Below, one piece after another: positions 11,710 through 23,693 of a stretch of DNA of 64,000 nt; within the stretch, counting starts at the first letter, position 1; each line of letters starts with the position of its first letter. A model generated the notes under the pieces. That model had not been told where the DNA came from and searched no databases. It saw only the letters and a program-made list of their open reading frames with translations. Source of the stretch: Cliona cf. orientalis. Lineage: Eukaryota > Porifera > Demospongiae > Clionaida > Clionaidae. Made by a program: the position numbers and the translations under genes. The DNA lies in NCBI GenBank assembly GCA_963930775.1, contig OZ005690.1, positions 4,262,225 to 4,326,224 on the forward strand, given 5' to 3'.

Positions 11710-14700
11710 TTACCAACATTGTTTTGAGGCCATACTATAAGTCAAGACTAGCCTATCGATATCCCAGCTGTTCAGTGTTGCAAATTGAGAAGTGGGAGGG
11801 CCTAATATCGCATTAGACCTTAAGCTCACCTCAATTTCTGTTTCTTCCTTCATCCTATCCATATTCACTTCTATGGGATCAGATGGTTTAAGATCTCCTT
11901 CTTTAGCTTTGTACTCACGTACGGAACAGATAGTTACTAAGTACTTCCTCATTCCTGAATCTTTAAGATAGAATGCTCTTTTGACCTTGTGGCGAATTAT
12001 TGTCATAACCCAATCTCTATCCGGCCCTACAGGCACTAAGGATATGGTACGCTGAGGTGTCATTTCCATTTTAGAAAGAAAATCAAGAATAGTTCGGTCG
12101 TCAGCTGGGATGATTTTGAAGGTACTCAAGTCCAGTCTCAAATCATATTTACTAAAACATAATAGAATAAAATGACGTCAAAGGATATGGACTATAATGG
12201 GATACTTACTGATTTAAGCACATAACATCAACAGTCAATATTCTGCTGTCATCTTTCTTTAGTTGAATCACTTCAGGTTCTGCTCTTCCTTCCAAAAATC
12301 GTAGGTGGACTTCTAGTCTATCCGTATCTCTTATGCCCAACTTTAACTCATAGGTTTCAACTGTAGATCCAGCATCAATTAGGGAGGATGTAGCAAGGGC
12401 AGATGAAGCCTCTTCTGGCATTCTGTATGATAGCAAATGCAAATTTAATGTGTATTTTACACTATAGTCTTGTAAAAGAGGGTCCACGGGCAGTGCACCT
12501 TACATTAGACAGGAGGGTGGGCTGATATTCAAAGTTACATATTGTGCATTACAAACTAAGTGCTCTTAGACTATAGGCACTGGGAACTAGTGTGAACAAC
12601 ACTGCAGTTATGTAATTAGTACCTTGCAGTTTATACTATTAAAAATGCATGCTCGTGCTAAGTGGGTGCTCTTTGAAATAAGTTATAAACCTCAGAAGGA
12701 GATCAAGGGTATTTACTTTCGTATTTAATTTATCTTCTGTTACCTACTTGATGTTAAAAAACCGCTTGTATCTTGTATTGTCAAACAAGTACTTGATAAT
12801 TTCTGTTGCATCACATCCTTCAGGATCACAAAACTTCTTATCATTTTTACTGAAAGTAAGCTTTCCAAACCTGCAGATATGATCATACAGTTTCACATTA
12901 TTAATAAGCTGCAATATTAAAACCTACCCTTATAATGTACGTGCCATATTTAGGAACCTATATTATTATTGCAATGTCTCAAGTAAGTATTTATGGATAC
13001 TCTTAGTCTACCATAACCTTTCATTACCCTGGATGCTTACCATCGAATGCGCCAAGCTGAGCTGGCTAAATTATGCACAAATTTAGTGAGTGCAGTCAAT
13101 GCACACTTGTGACTTAACTTGATCATAATTGCTGCTAGCTAATGCAGATTAGACAAGGCAGCCATTAATTCTTTCATTGAATACATAATCTGTGACTCTA
13201 CTACCATGAGTATGCTAGTTTGTTGCAGATGGGTTCAAAGCAAACTCAATCTAATTGTCAGCCAAGCCTTAGCTTTGTATTCAGTTAAATGTGCTCTTGA
13301 TGCATACATCTTGGCATGCACACACAAAAGTTTACCATAATATATGTGGTAGTAAGGATCCAGCCTGTGTACTTATCTGGGAGTGGGCACTTGTCTGGGA
13401 CACTACAGTAATAACTTTCAATGCAGGAATGTCTCACATGCTAAGAAGGATATTCATATCATCCTGGTTGGTAAGTGATGTGGTTGCAAGTAGTGGTATG
13501 ATATTATATATTATAATATTATGCACAACAATGACACACTTATGATTAACAACAAAATTTAATCCTAAATGCTAAAGAAAGTTAAGACATGCAAGGTGAT
13601 ATAAACACGATCAAAACTCGAGTATCATAGCCTCTCAAAGGTGCAAGGGTCAAATCTTATGGACATAAACTCAAGCACACTATCTAGACATTGTACCATG
13701 GCTGTAACATTCTGACCAATCAGATTGATTTATAGGAGGTATCTAAATAAAATAGACACCTCCTAGAGGTGTCTAGAGGTGTCTAAATAAAATAGACACC
13801 AACCTCTGAGGCTATGAAATTTGACATGATATTGCCTGCTAGGGTAGTTACAGCATCTTTTGTTAGTGAAAGAGATAAAGTACAGGGCTCTAGTGCTATG
13901 CAGAGTACTGTATGCAGATGATTAGTGGGCAGGTCTTACTGCATTATTTAATTGAATAGGTGAAGCGAATGATTGCCAAGTCAGCAGTAGTAAAAACTGA
14001 GCTGCACTCTGACTACCTCGAGGTGAAATCAAGACAGCGATGACATATGGCCAGCTTTTTGTACACAGTGACGATAGTATTGTGGTTCTGAATGTCAAAG
14101 AAGAAGCTTGAGTTGGACAGAAAATGGCGTCGGCTCAATATGCATCGATGTCCATCGTCAACTCAATCGATGACGATGGTTTGAACTGTTGCTAGGTAAG
14201 CGCTCGAGCCTTTTATGGCTGGCGCTATAGTTGCTAGGCCGTATATACATTGTCAGGACCACGTAGCCCATGGTACAAGTCGGTTACATCACTCGGTTTG
14301 GTCCCTATGCGATTTATACAGCCTCGGACCTCCGGCCCTCAGTGTGTAAATCCCGTAGAGATCTCCACCTTGTGATGTAACCTATACTTACGGTTTTCAA
14401 TGCACAGCTAGCATATTCACACTCAGTGGCCTATAGTCACACATCTGTGACAGGACTGCCTTAAACTGACTAGTTTTACCAACTTCCTCCTCCCCAGCCC
14501 GTCCCCTAAGGGATAATTATGTATAAATTCTTACTTCTATCCCTAGCGTTCACATAATATGCCTTATAAATACTAATAGACTTGCCGTCCTCTCAATTTG
14601 AGCTGTAGCTGCTGTTTGCTTATCCATTGAAGTGCAGATTGCAAGTTTGCATGGATAGCATCTGAAAGTTCATGGTCAAATCTCATCTGTGATGAGAATG

Positions 14701-17700
14701 ATCTAGGAATGCTTTGTGGATTATCAAGAATTTCAGACACCGGTTTTGAATGTTGATTCTTTCGACATAAGCTAGCAAGAAAGTCATCATCAATGGACTT
14801 GGAAGGTTGATCAGACACATCTGATGGTACCTGAAGGTTTATAACTACTAACCATTACTGGTACATAATATATAATGCTAACATTAGACGTAAGAACTGT
14901 GCTTATTTCTGGATTTGACATGCAGCTACAGTTTCATCAGGGGGTCACAAATACTTAGCACTACCGGCACAAATGTACCACATTTCTTTAAATTATTCCC
15001 GCCCTTGAATTGTTACCACACTGACTCTCTCGCTCCAGCTGAAACCTTGCCCTCGAATAGCTCAAACACCAATAATTCTACAATAATTGGAATGGTTCAA
15101 TCACGATGTTTCAAAGACTTCTGGTTCATTCACACTAAAACTGTGAAAAGTACAATGTGCACATAAGTGCGGTGACATTAGTTGAACCCGCCCATAATTA
15201 GTACCCGCACCTCTAGCATTCACGGGGAGTCAAGGAAATTATATTCTCTGTCAGTAGTGTATCTACAGTGTGGCTTCATGGCCTATCACTAACTCAATTA
15301 TGGTACTAGCATAAGATGTTACAACCACAGACTCTGAGGTGACGTCACATCCAGAAAGAGATGCTCCTTTTACTACTGTGCAATCTTGCTAACATATATA
15401 TAATATAGGAGAATAACCTTCATAATTGTGTATTCCTGTTCTTTGCTAGGCTGTCTTTGAAACAGTAGGCACCCATTCAAATCTCTCAAGTCTTCAGGAT
15501 GGATATAACAGCGAGTGACATATTTCTCGGCATACTGAAGGAAAATGAAGACGGTAAAACACTCAGATGTAGGCTAATTAGGCATGCATAGGGTATAATT
15601 TTGTATGTTATTGCATGTAATACTTACATATGTATGCCCATTTCAATCCCATAACATCCTCAGGCATGTTTACACATGATAGTTCAAGGTTTAGCCTAAA
15701 TTAAATATGGAGTGGGCTTTAACGTTCACTTATGTCTGTGTTGATAGCAGCTGAACTGTACTAGTAAGAGCACCATGATATATATCCTTCACCCCATCTA
15801 AATTAGTAAGCCAGCTGGAAAAGGAAAAAAAAAGCAACCTATTGGGTAGCCGCCAGGGATCACACCCACGGCCTCCTGCTTAACCTGCAGATGCTCTGAC
15901 CACTGAGCTATGCATGGCTCCCTACAGCCACCTGAGCAATTTCACTCCAGCTTTGAGGGTGATAGACAACAAAAAATGTCTTTACTAGCCATGGCAGGCA
16001 CCATTTAATTTAAAAGTAATTCAGATTTCAAAAAAATCCAGAAATAAAAAAAAAGTGGGTAGGAAATTAGACGGTCCCACTTTACTATGTAGCTATACCA
16101 TATTATAGTATACAGCTACGAAGTTAAGCCCAACATAAATTCTGGTATATTATATTAGGTTACAAATTAACCTGTCGTCCAAGAATGACAGTTAGTCTTC
16201 TCCTAGCATACTCAAGGGCTTCCTCTGATTCTGCAATCACTTTAACCTAAGAAGTCAATCCATGGAACAATTTAAGCTCATTCATTCAAAAAGAACATAT
16301 AAATACTTCTCTGTTTGGGTCTCTGTCTGACTGAACAACTTTATATGCTTGATCATCATCAGTGTATTCTTTGAATCCAATTACACTTTTCAGAGATCTC
16401 CAAATTCCCATTGGATGACAAAAATAATCAACTTTTGGTCTGTGTAGCAACAAGAGTACAATAGCATATGGTATATACCCAACAATTAATATAATGCGGC
16501 ATGGTTCAAGAATAAATTAAGATGCTTGCTTAAACACAAAAATACTGGCTCAATAACAAGTTCTTTAATCAATGACCCTATCTTAAACTGCTATATACTA
16601 GCTATATAGCATCACCTTTCAATTTCTTTCACCACACCTCCATGCTTATAAGCACAAGTCTTGTTGCGACACTTTCCAAATAGCTTCTTTTCTATACACT
16701 CTCTTTTCACATTCTTCTTGGCCTAAGCAAAATAAACCTCATAATAACTGGCACCTTAAGTTGAAATAAGATTGCAGAGGTCTCAAACAACATCTATATT
16801 ATTAGAATGGTATCTAAATTAAAACAATTACAGTGGATTATGAAGTAAATTATTATAACCAAACTTTTCACTGAACAAAAGTTTAAACTAGTGAAGCCTA
16901 GCTACCTTCATATTACAGAAAAGTTCTGTGGAATATTAAGCTATTATCGTCAATGCGAAAAGGGTCACCACATGGTTTGTCTAGCTGGACAAATTGCAAA
17001 TGTGGTGTGTGCATGGTGCAATCGCATACATGCAGTATACATTGCAAATTCTTGTGGTTACTCCAGGTCATACAGGCTTGACTCACTGATTGCCTTGCTA
17101 TTATAATGTATCTTGCTACAAGCTCTAATGTACTTAGGCAATTGATTGTTCAATGTGCCAAGGGTTTGCAATAATATTATAATACAGGACAAAAAATTAG
17201 CAGGCTAATTTTACAGCATGTATCTCACTGTCTGCCATTTCCCCCTCCTTCAATCCTGTCCTCTCCCCTTAACTCTAGGCTGAAAATAAGTGGTGCTACC
17301 TATGGGCGCTGATTCGTGAGATATTATTACTACGCCTGTAACATACAAAATTAATTTAATTGTCCACATTAGCATACTCGTTATACTAATAGGGTAAAGA
17401 AAAATATTAGTAACAGTTTCTACCGGTGTGATGTCTGGCAATCGATGCTGTGCATATTCAGCTGTTTCTTGATCCTCAGCCACAAGTTTAATCTGCCAAA
17501 TATATCTTTATCAAAGTATTATTATTTAGTGTACATAAGCTACACCTCGTTTGTAGGCTCATTTTCAGATTGTAGGATAATAAATCCCTTATGGGAAGTA
17601 GGATTTCGCTCCTTGTAGTTGAAGTATCTTGTTGGAGGATACTTCAGATGCTTTACTTGTACATGTACTGTAACAGGGCTAAAATTTTAACAATATGTGA

Positions 17701-17826
17701 TGCTAAACTTTAATTGGTATGCATAAGTTCATTACCTTGAAGTGGACCTTATATGCTGATGTCTACATCTAGCTCCAAAACGACATTCTCCAAACAGTGA
17801 GTAGTTAAGACATGGATCTGGTATCT
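11710..17826 (-). CDS. multi-exon CCCH zinc-finger protein with duplicated exon cassette
   Basis: Eleven minus-strand exons join in phase: 17826-17736, 17678-17546, 17492-17424, 16722-16616, 16439-16307, 16246-16172, 15534-15418, 14830-14586, 12870-12748, 12422-12210 and 12151-11710 (stop). Exon 1 carries a C-x8-C-x5-C-x3-H finger (CLNYSLFGECRFGARCRHQH). Exon 4 carries a second finger of C-x8-C-x4-C-x3-H form. Each finger is followed by a 133-nt exon and a 69- or 75-nt exon of similar sequence (AEDQETAEYAQHRL against AESEEALEYARRRL), so the cassette was duplicated. The 14586 donor is GC (GCAAGT), and phase fits only with it. CCCH fingers usually bind RNA, so an RNA-binding role is inferred. 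The C-terminal about 260 residues (exons 9-11) are of unknown family. The upstream start was not found, and the total visible length is about 580 residues. Confidence 0.6.
12477..12535. repeat. decayed MITE terminus beside a CCCH-gene exon
   Basis: AGAGGGTCCACGGGCAGTGC followed by ACCTTACATT and GGTGGGCTGATATTC matches, with changes, the left end of the TACCGTACCCTCG MITE at 30584-30670. It lies about 55 bp upstream of the acceptor of exon 12422-12210, inside the intron. Confidence 0.5.
13736..13800. repeat. short palindromic duplication
   Basis: The phrase CTAAATAAAATAGACACC occurs twice, separated by TCCTAGAGGTGTCTAGAGGTGT. GACACCTC and GAGGTGTC pair to form a hairpin. It is intronic to the CCCH gene, with no further function visible. 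Confidence 0.6.
15841..15925 (-). repeat. tRNA-derived SINE head
   Basis: Read on the minus strand, the segment contains an A-box (TAGCTCAGTGG) and, 35 bases on, a degenerate B-box (GGTGTGATCCC) within a tRNA-like layout whose outer ends can pair (GTAG/CTAC). The B-box lacks the canonical TTCGA. An oligo-T/A stretch lies at 15822-15834. This is a decayed SINE within an intron of the CCCH gene and not a functional tRNA. Confidence 0.55.
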
Positions 17827-17864
17827 CTATAAAATTTACCCGCAAAGTAAATGTAGCTACATCA

Positions 17865-17867
<3 letters not shown>

Positions 17868-17919
<52 letters not shown>
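17868..17919. repeat. (ATT)n microsatellite
   Basis: About 16 uninterrupted ATT/TTA triplets lie directly beyond the first visible exon of the CCCH gene. Confidence 0.95.
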
Positions 17920-19127
17920 GCTTTACAGAATGCGCAAATAGGAAAGAAAATAGAAATGGGACTGGCAGTGATGAGTAGTGATGAAGTCACCACATGGTTT
18001 ACCTATGGTGTAGTCTCTTAGATAATCTATGAGGTAATTATGAGAAAATATAGGGCCTCGATGGAGCCCTTCAGGGACTTGAAATTCAGTGAAATATATA
18101 GAGTATCTTGCATGTGTATCCAGCGAATACCTTACAAGCAGCGTGTTGCCTTCTCTGACGAGCAGCGACGGCCGAACTTCACGCGTTCTCTAGGCTGACG
18201 TAATCCCGTGGATATGTATAGATAGCCCTGCGCTATATACAGCATGTCTATGAGCAGCGTGCCGCCGGACCAGTCTAGCTGTACTGCGCTGTTGAGTTCT
18301 TCTTAGCTTGTGTTGAAAATTTTCACTATCAAATTCCCGATGATCCCAGGCTAGTCTGCGACTGAGGCGCTGGCATCGTACTGTACAGTGAAGTGAACCC
18401 ACTATATTGACGACCTTTACCACCTACACCATTTCAACTATGCAGCTACTGAGTGCATGGTCAAGTTTTCATTATTATAAAAAATTTCTTGAGGCTGCAT
18501 TAACACACTCCCCCAAATAGAAGACATTAATTTTGACAATAATGAGGGCAAACTATTGAGCAACTAATAGCGAAAACTAGGGTCAATGGTGTTCTTGGAA
18601 TATTATTTGTCTGTCTGAAGCTTTGTTCTTTGTCAGCGGAAAGCTAGGAGCTCATAACATGAGTTTATTCAAGCAGTGTTCTCGCTAAAGCGCGGTTGAG
18701 CGGTGCCCCGCCGCGCTATAGAACGCGAAAAGGGGTGGGGCTGTAATGTCATGATCCAGCATACAAGCAATAGCAATATGACGTTTAATTCATTAAACCA
18801 AGTTAACATACGAGGGTGAGCCAGGCAGCGCCGCTGCATGACGGTATATACTACATGCGATCATGCTAATGCATGCTATAAGCCTCATAGGTGGGCCACG
18901 CCTGCATGATTATGCGCCAGCGGAGGTGAGCACTAGTAGCGGGGTCGCTAGTGTCATATAGGGGGCGACCACTTCTCACCGGCGATAAACTAACTTGTGT
19001 ATATATGTAATACTGCCAAGTCATCCCCATGTGGCCAAGATGGATTCATTAATACAAGCAGCGATGCTTGGCTGCCGTGGTAAACTCTGGTCCAAGGAAT
19101 GTACCGACATAGGGTCATTGCACGGTG
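17920..19127. other. gene-free stretch
   Basis: An Arg-rich minus-strand open frame at 18190-18423 is compositionally odd and lacks splice sites or a known domain, so I do not call it. I found no 5' exon of the CCCH gene here. Positions 18640-18980 are relatively GC-rich but carry no recognisable feature. Confidence 0.3.
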
Positions 19128-19430
19128 GTAGCTAGTACATTGGCATAGGGCTGATGGACACCGGCTAATAATACATCGGCACAGGGCTGATGAGCTAATA
19201 AAATACATCGGCAGTGGGTCGATGGGCTAATAAATACCACCACAGGATCAACGAGTTAATTAACAGGCTATTAAAATGATTACACACCAGCACAGGGCCG
19301 ACGTGCTAATAAAGATACACATGCTAATACCTACCTACATCGGCACCGGGCCGATGGGCTATTACATGCATTGGCACAGGGCTGACGGGTTAATAAATCA
19401 TTATACATATTTATATACGTGCAAGGCCAA
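19128..19430. repeat. degenerate tandem repeat, about 30-37 bp unit
   Basis: Imperfect units of the form ACATCGGCACAGGGCTGATG followed by GGCTAATAA recur about nine times with variable spacing. The array lies 0.3 kb upstream of the DIRS-type element and may be part of its 5' region or independent. Confidence 0.7.
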
Positions 19431-19676
19431 TAGGGTATATACCAAGCAGGGACACAGGGCAGCACAAGTCCACAAGGATATCACAGGGGGCTCGGTGCAC
19501 AGCCCACACTTGCAATGCTGGCTATATTATGGTGTCATTCTGGCATGTTAATAAGTGCACCCACCAGACAAATTGGGTACACCTTTGTGGTTGCTAGGGT
19601 CAGACCATTTACCCACCTCACTCACAGCCATGGGTTGCACAGCATGACACCCTAGGCATTAGTCCCCCCCTTCTCA

Positions 19677-19678
19677 TC

Positions 19679-19709
<31 letters not shown>

Positions 19710-19732
19710 CCTCTCTCTTTCTCTCTAATTCC
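19677..19732. repeat. CT-rich pyrimidine tract
   Basis: A run of CTCTCTCC and CTCTCTCT units lies immediately before the Gag frame. Since Gag has no ATG near its conserved start, this could be the polypyrimidine part of a splice acceptor region or only a microsatellite. Confidence 0.8.
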
Positions 19733-19798
19733 CTCCTCTTCTCTCATGGTGCACATTTAGCTTCCGTCGTACTTGGTGCCATCCCACCCAACGCCAAA

Positions 19799-20641
19799 TT
19801 GCCCCTCTCAGATAAGACCCCAAATACGGCTAACACATCCGGTATATCCTCTGCATTAGCCGCCACCACAGCAACAGAATCTGCTACCGCTTGGCTTAAT
19901 CTGCTACTCCCCAAATCTGGCTCGGCTGCAAAAGAGAAGAAAGTATGGATTGGTAATGGTCTTCCTGCCATCCCAAAGAAAATTCACGATAAAATTGCTA
20001 ATTGGGAATTCATTGACCTAGCTGATCTAAAACCAGCTGGTACTCTCGACTCCCTCAACCCAGAGCCGGACCCTCAAAATTACATAATCCTGCCAGGGTT
20101 GGAGATAGCGTGGGCCCGCCGCAAGCCCATAAAGGACATCATCACGTGGGTCCAATGTTTTGTGATATTTATGGCAGCTGTCCAGCAACACGACCCGGGA
20201 GCAATTAATGAACTGTTAGCATACATGTTCACCATAATCAGAGCGGCGCAGGAATTCGAGGATCCAGCCTGGAGAAGCTACGATGAGGCGTTCCGTGAGA
20301 AAGCGGCTGCAACAGGAAACCGCAAATGGTCAGAAATCGACTCACTCATTTATAATAGGGTCTTCACAGGCCTTGCCAGAAAAATCCCAATGGCCACCGC
20401 CAACACAACTGGCCCCCGCCCTATAGACCTTCCCGGGCCTTCACATTCACCTGCGCAGCACACATATTACTCCGAGCCTCCTCCTCCTAAACGCCCAGCA
20501 CCCATGAGTTCTAACGCATCACGGAGCGACATATGCTACCTCTTCAACCGCGGCGGATGCCGTTTCGGTAATATGTGCAAATTCCGCCACGTGTTCAATC
20601 TGCTCGGGGCGCCACCCAAGGGTGTCATGCAAAGCTGGTAG
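19799..20641 (+). CDS. DIRS-element Gag-like protein with CCCH zinc finger
   Basis: The frame encodes about 280 residues and stays open upstream of 19799 into the CT tract. No in-frame ATG sits near the beginning, so the true start is uncertain: a spliced leader or a non-ATG start are both possible. The N-terminal part is Ala/Thr/Ser-rich, the middle is a helical-looking Gag core, and the C-terminus carries a CCCH motif (CYLFNRGGCRFGNMCKFRH; spacing 7-5-3). That motif probably binds nucleic acid in place of the CCHC knuckle of other Gags. It is followed, after a gap, by the RT frame of the same element. Confidence 0.7.
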   Translation: MPLSDKTPNTANTSGISSALAATTATESATAWLNLLLPKSGSAAKEKKVWIGNGLPAIPKKIHDKIANWEFIDLADLKPAGTLDSLNPEPDPQNYIILPGLEIAWARRKPIKDIITWVQCFVIFMAAVQQHDPGAINELLAYMFTIIRAAQEFEDPAWRSYDEAFREKAAATGNRKWSEIDSLIYNRVFTGLARKIPMATANTTGPRPIDLPGPSHSPAQHTYYSEPPPPKRPAPMSSNASRSDICYLFNRGGCRFGNMCKFRHVFNLLGAPPKGVMQSW

Positions 20642-20764
20642 ACCAGCCCCACAGGGTCCAAAAGAGCCAATGATGGAGAAAGCCCCACTCTCCAAGCAGT
20701 AGCACAAATGGCAGTATAATTGAGGAATCGGAAGGATAATAATAGCATCTCTACCTATTAAACT

Positions 20765-22714
20765 TTGATTATCCAACTATACTATCGTATGCCCCCTTCC
20801 CCCCTAATACTTAAGTACATGACTGCTTCTCCACTCTCTCGGGAGAGTGTGACCTATCACTCTTTAAGCAGCAGTCTTTCCTCATCTCTTATTACAATAA
20901 TAATACAATTTTTTCAACAAAACTACACCCCTTGCATGCATACATACATGTACTATATTACAGGTCCACTAATTGCTGGTGCTAATCAATATACACCGGA
21001 GCTTAAGCAGCTGGATAGCTTCCGCCCTTGCCACGATACTAAACTTCCAAGTAGCATTACCAAAATCAACACACCCCTAAAGGTTGCAGCATGGGAAAAA
21101 GCACTTCAAGGCCATCCAGACACCGCATTCAGAGAATATGTGCTATGTGGTATTTCTGGGGGATTCAGAATTGGTTTTAATAGGAGACAGCCACTAAAAT
21201 CATCCAGCAGCAACATGCATTCAGCTCTGGATAACCCCCACGTAGTACATGAATACTTAGAAAAGGAATGCTCACAGGGACACATAGCAGGCCCACTGCC
21301 ACTGCACACACTCTCAGATGTCCAAATTAGCCCCTTTGGGGTAATTCCCAAATCCAGTCAGCCAGGAAAGTGGCGCTTAATTGTCAACCTGTCTGCCCCT
21401 GACGGCTTTAGCGTCAATGATGGCATTGATGGCAGCTTGACCTCTTTGACCTATGTCAAGGTGGATGACATCATAGAGCAGGTGCTGTCATTGGGTAAAG
21501 GGTCACTCATGGCAAAAATGGATATTGAGTCAGCATTCCGCATTGTCCCTGTACACCCAGACGATAGGCCATTGCTAGGTATGAAATGGGAGGGACAGCT
21601 CTATATCGATCTCACATTGCCATTTGGCCTCAGATCAGCACCCAAAGTATTCAACTCAATTGCAGACTCACTTGAATGGATTGTTAGGGCAAGAGGAGCT
21701 GAGCTTACACATCACTATCTTGATGATTTCATTGTTGTAGGGGTACCAAGATCGGGGGAATGCGCGGCCAGTCTAGAGATCCTCCTCGAGACGTGTAAAG
21801 ACTTGGGTATCCCTGTAGCTCAACACAAATGTATGGGTCCCACCACTTACCTGGTCTTCCTGGGAATCCTTATTGATACACAAAAAATGGAAATTAGCTT
21901 GCCTGAACAAAAATTAGCCCAGCTGAAGGAAATAATAGTAACCTGGAGGGACAGGAAAGATTGTACCAAGAGGGAGTTGCAATCGCTTATTGGCCACCTC
22001 CAGCATGCAGCAACAGTAGTGCGCCCAGGAAGGAGATTTGTCCGTGGCATGCTCTCCCTGCTGCGCGTAGCACAAAAATCCCATCACCATATCAGGCTCA
22101 ATACATCGTTCAGGGCGGATTTACGATGGTGGCATACTTTTATCTCAGCGTGGAATGGGATCTCTATTCTTTACCAGCTCAAACGGCAATCCCCTGACGC
22201 TGAATTATTTACAGACGCCTCTGGATCATGGGGCTGTGCAGCTCTGTGGAAAAAGCAGTGGTTTCAGCTTCAGTGGACAACTGTGCCATCGTTTGCCTCA
22301 GCCTCAATCGCCCCCAAAGAAGTGCTCCCCATTGTGCTGGCAGCTGGTACATGGGGGCATCTCTGGGGAGGAAAGACCATCCTTTGTCACTCAGATAATG
22401 AAGCAGTTGTAGGCGTAATCAACACAGGCTCTTGTAAGGAGCCACATCTGGCACATATGATGAGGTGCCTTTTCTTTATTGAGGCTAAATTAAACTTCAT
22501 TATAACAGCCAGACACATCCCCGGGAAGAGTAATACAGATGCAGACACACTCTCAAGGGGCGGCCATCAATCCTTCCTCTCTTCCCACCCACAGGCAAAT
22601 CTTCTACCCACACCACTAAAGCCAAGTCTGATCGAGAGTCTAACAGCAGTGACCCCAGACTGGATGTCGCCAAGCTGGATTCATTCGTTCAGCACCTCCT
22701 TAAACACGCCCTAG
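20765..22714 (+). CDS. DIRS-element reverse transcriptase / RNase H
   Basis: The first about 65 codons look non-conserved, and recognisable sequence begins near 20964, just after an ACAG acceptor-like site, suggesting that RT is expressed by splicing or reinitiation. The RT domain shows GKWRLIVNLS, MAKMDIESAFRIVPV, LPFGLRSAPKVF and the catalytic YLDD (about 21717). RNase H follows with LFTDASGSWG (first Asp), APKEVL (Glu), LCHSDNEAV (Asp) and SNTDADTLSRG (Asp). This order and these motifs are those of DIRS-like elements. The 3' end overlaps the recombinase frame by about 130 nt or more in a different frame. No interruption is seen. Confidence 0.85.
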   Translation: MIIQLYYRMPPSPLILKYMTASPLSRESVTYHSLSSSLSSSLITIIIQFFQQNYTPCMHTYMYYITGPLIAGANQYTPELKQLDSFRPCHDTKLPSSITKINTPLKVAAWEKALQGHPDTAFREYVLCGISGGFRIGFNRRQPLKSSSSNMHSALDNPHVVHEYLEKECSQGHIAGPLPLHTLSDVQISPFGVIPKSSQPGKWRLIVNLSAPDGFSVNDGIDGSLTSLTYVKVDDIIEQVLSLGKGSLMAKMDIESAFRIVPVHPDDRPLLGMKWEGQLYIDLTLPFGLRSAPKVFNSIADSLEWIVRARGAELTHHYLDDFIVVGVPRSGECAASLEILLETCKDLGIPVAQHKCMGPTTYLVFLGILIDTQKMEISLPEQKLAQLKEIIVTWRDRKDCTKRELQSLIGHLQHAATVVRPGRRFVRGMLSLLRVAQKSHHHIRLNTSFRADLRWWHTFISAWNGISILYQLKRQSPDAELFTDASGSWGCAALWKKQWFQLQWTTVPSFASASIAPKEVLPIVLAAGTWGHLWGGKTILCHSDNEAVVGVINTGSCKEPHLAHMMRCLFFIEAKLNFIITARHIPGKSNTDADTLSRGGHQSFLSSHPQANLLPTPLKPSLIESLTAVTPDWMSPSWIHSFSTSLNTP

Positions 22715-23637
22715 CCCCCTCAACACTTCGCTCCTATGACGTAGGTCAAAGACGTTACCTTGTATTTTGCACTAAGATTAACACATCACCCCTACCTGTT
22801 AATGAAACCTTACTGTGCCGATACGTAGCCAGCCTAGCCAGTGAGAATCTTCAATTCCAATCTATCAAGTCCTATCTCTCAGCTGTAAGGTACATGCAGA
22901 TTACTTCAGGGTACGGGGACCCAGATATGGCATCCATGCCAATTCTGGAATATGTACTAAAGGGAATCAAGCGCGAACAGGCAAAACAAAAGCCACACTC
23001 GACTCGCACCCGCCTACCCATCACCCCAACTATCCTTCGGAGTCTGAGGTCCGAATTAAACAAGGAGCCATCTAAGTGGAACAACGTCATGTTGTGGGCT
23101 GCATGCTGCACATGCTTTTTTGGTTTCTTACGCTCCGGAGAAATAACCGTTCCCTCCTCGAGGGACTATGATAGCACAGCCCATCCCTCACATGGAGACG
23201 TGACGTTTGATTCCCAATGCACCCCCACAATGGTGCAAATTAACATCAAGGCCTCGAAAACCGATCCTTTTCGAAAGGGGGTAACCATATGTCTGGGTCG
23301 AACAAATAACGACTTATGCCCCGTGGCTGCTTTGGCTGCATACACCACCATCAGAGGCTGTGAGGATGGTCCTTTCTTTTATCTTGAAAACAGGGTGCCA
23401 TTGACACGGGAGCAATTTGTTAAGATGACCAAAGCCAAACTTGCAGCAGCCGGAATCGATTCTACTAGTTACTCGGGACACAGCTTCAGGATAGGCGCTG
23501 CCACAACGGCATCTGCATATGGAGTCGAAGATTCACTCATACAAACTTTGGGCCGCTGGAAGAGTGCAGCATACCTCCTATATGTACGAGTCCCAAGAGA
23601 AAGACTGGCAAATCTATCCACAGTTCTAGCAAAATGA
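22561..23637 (+). CDS. DIRS-element tyrosine recombinase
   Basis: The frame is open from at least 22561 and overlaps the RT/RNase H 3' end. An ACAG acceptor-like site at 22591-22594 could define a spliced start, and the first in-frame ATG is only at 22894. The N-terminal core-binding domain (LAPSTLRSYDVGQRRYLVFC) is followed by the catalytic domain with box A Arg in FLRSGEI, the box B motif HSFRIG, LGRWKS and the nucleophile Tyr in YLLYVRV. All four conserved positions are present. It would join the circular cDNA to the genome. The closest relatives should be DIRS/Ngaro recombinases and not the Crypton type found at 61.5 kb. Confidence 0.8.
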   Translation, partial: RPSILPLFPPTGKSSTHTTKAKSDRESNSSDPRLDVAKLDSFVQHLLKHALAPSTLRSYDVGQRRYLVFCTKINTSPLPVNETLLCRYVASLASENLQFQSIKSYLSAVRYMQITSGYGDPDMASMPILEYVLKGIKREQAKQKPHSTRTRLPITPTILRSLRSELNKEPSKWNNVMLWAACCTCFFGFLRSGEITVPSSRDYDSTAHPSHGDVTFDSQCTPTMVQINIKASKTDPFRKGVTICLGRTNNDLCPVAALAAYTTIRGCEDGPFFYLENRVPLTREQFVKMTKAKLAAAGIDSTSYSGHSFRIGAATTASAYGVEDSLIQTLGRWKSAAYLLYVRVPRERLANLSTVLAK

Positions 23638-23693
23638 TAGTATGGTCTGTATGAATGCTTTAATGAAAGATTTGAAAGAGAAATATTATAAGG

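Noticed and set aside
18190..18423. Arg-rich minus-strand frame as 5' exon of the CCCH gene
   Set aside because: No donor in a compatible phase and composition unlike the other exons.
20519..20776. Minus-strand open frames opposite the DIRS Gag
   Set aside because: They are shadows of the plus-strand Gag frame, whose composition and zinc-finger motif are clearly coding.
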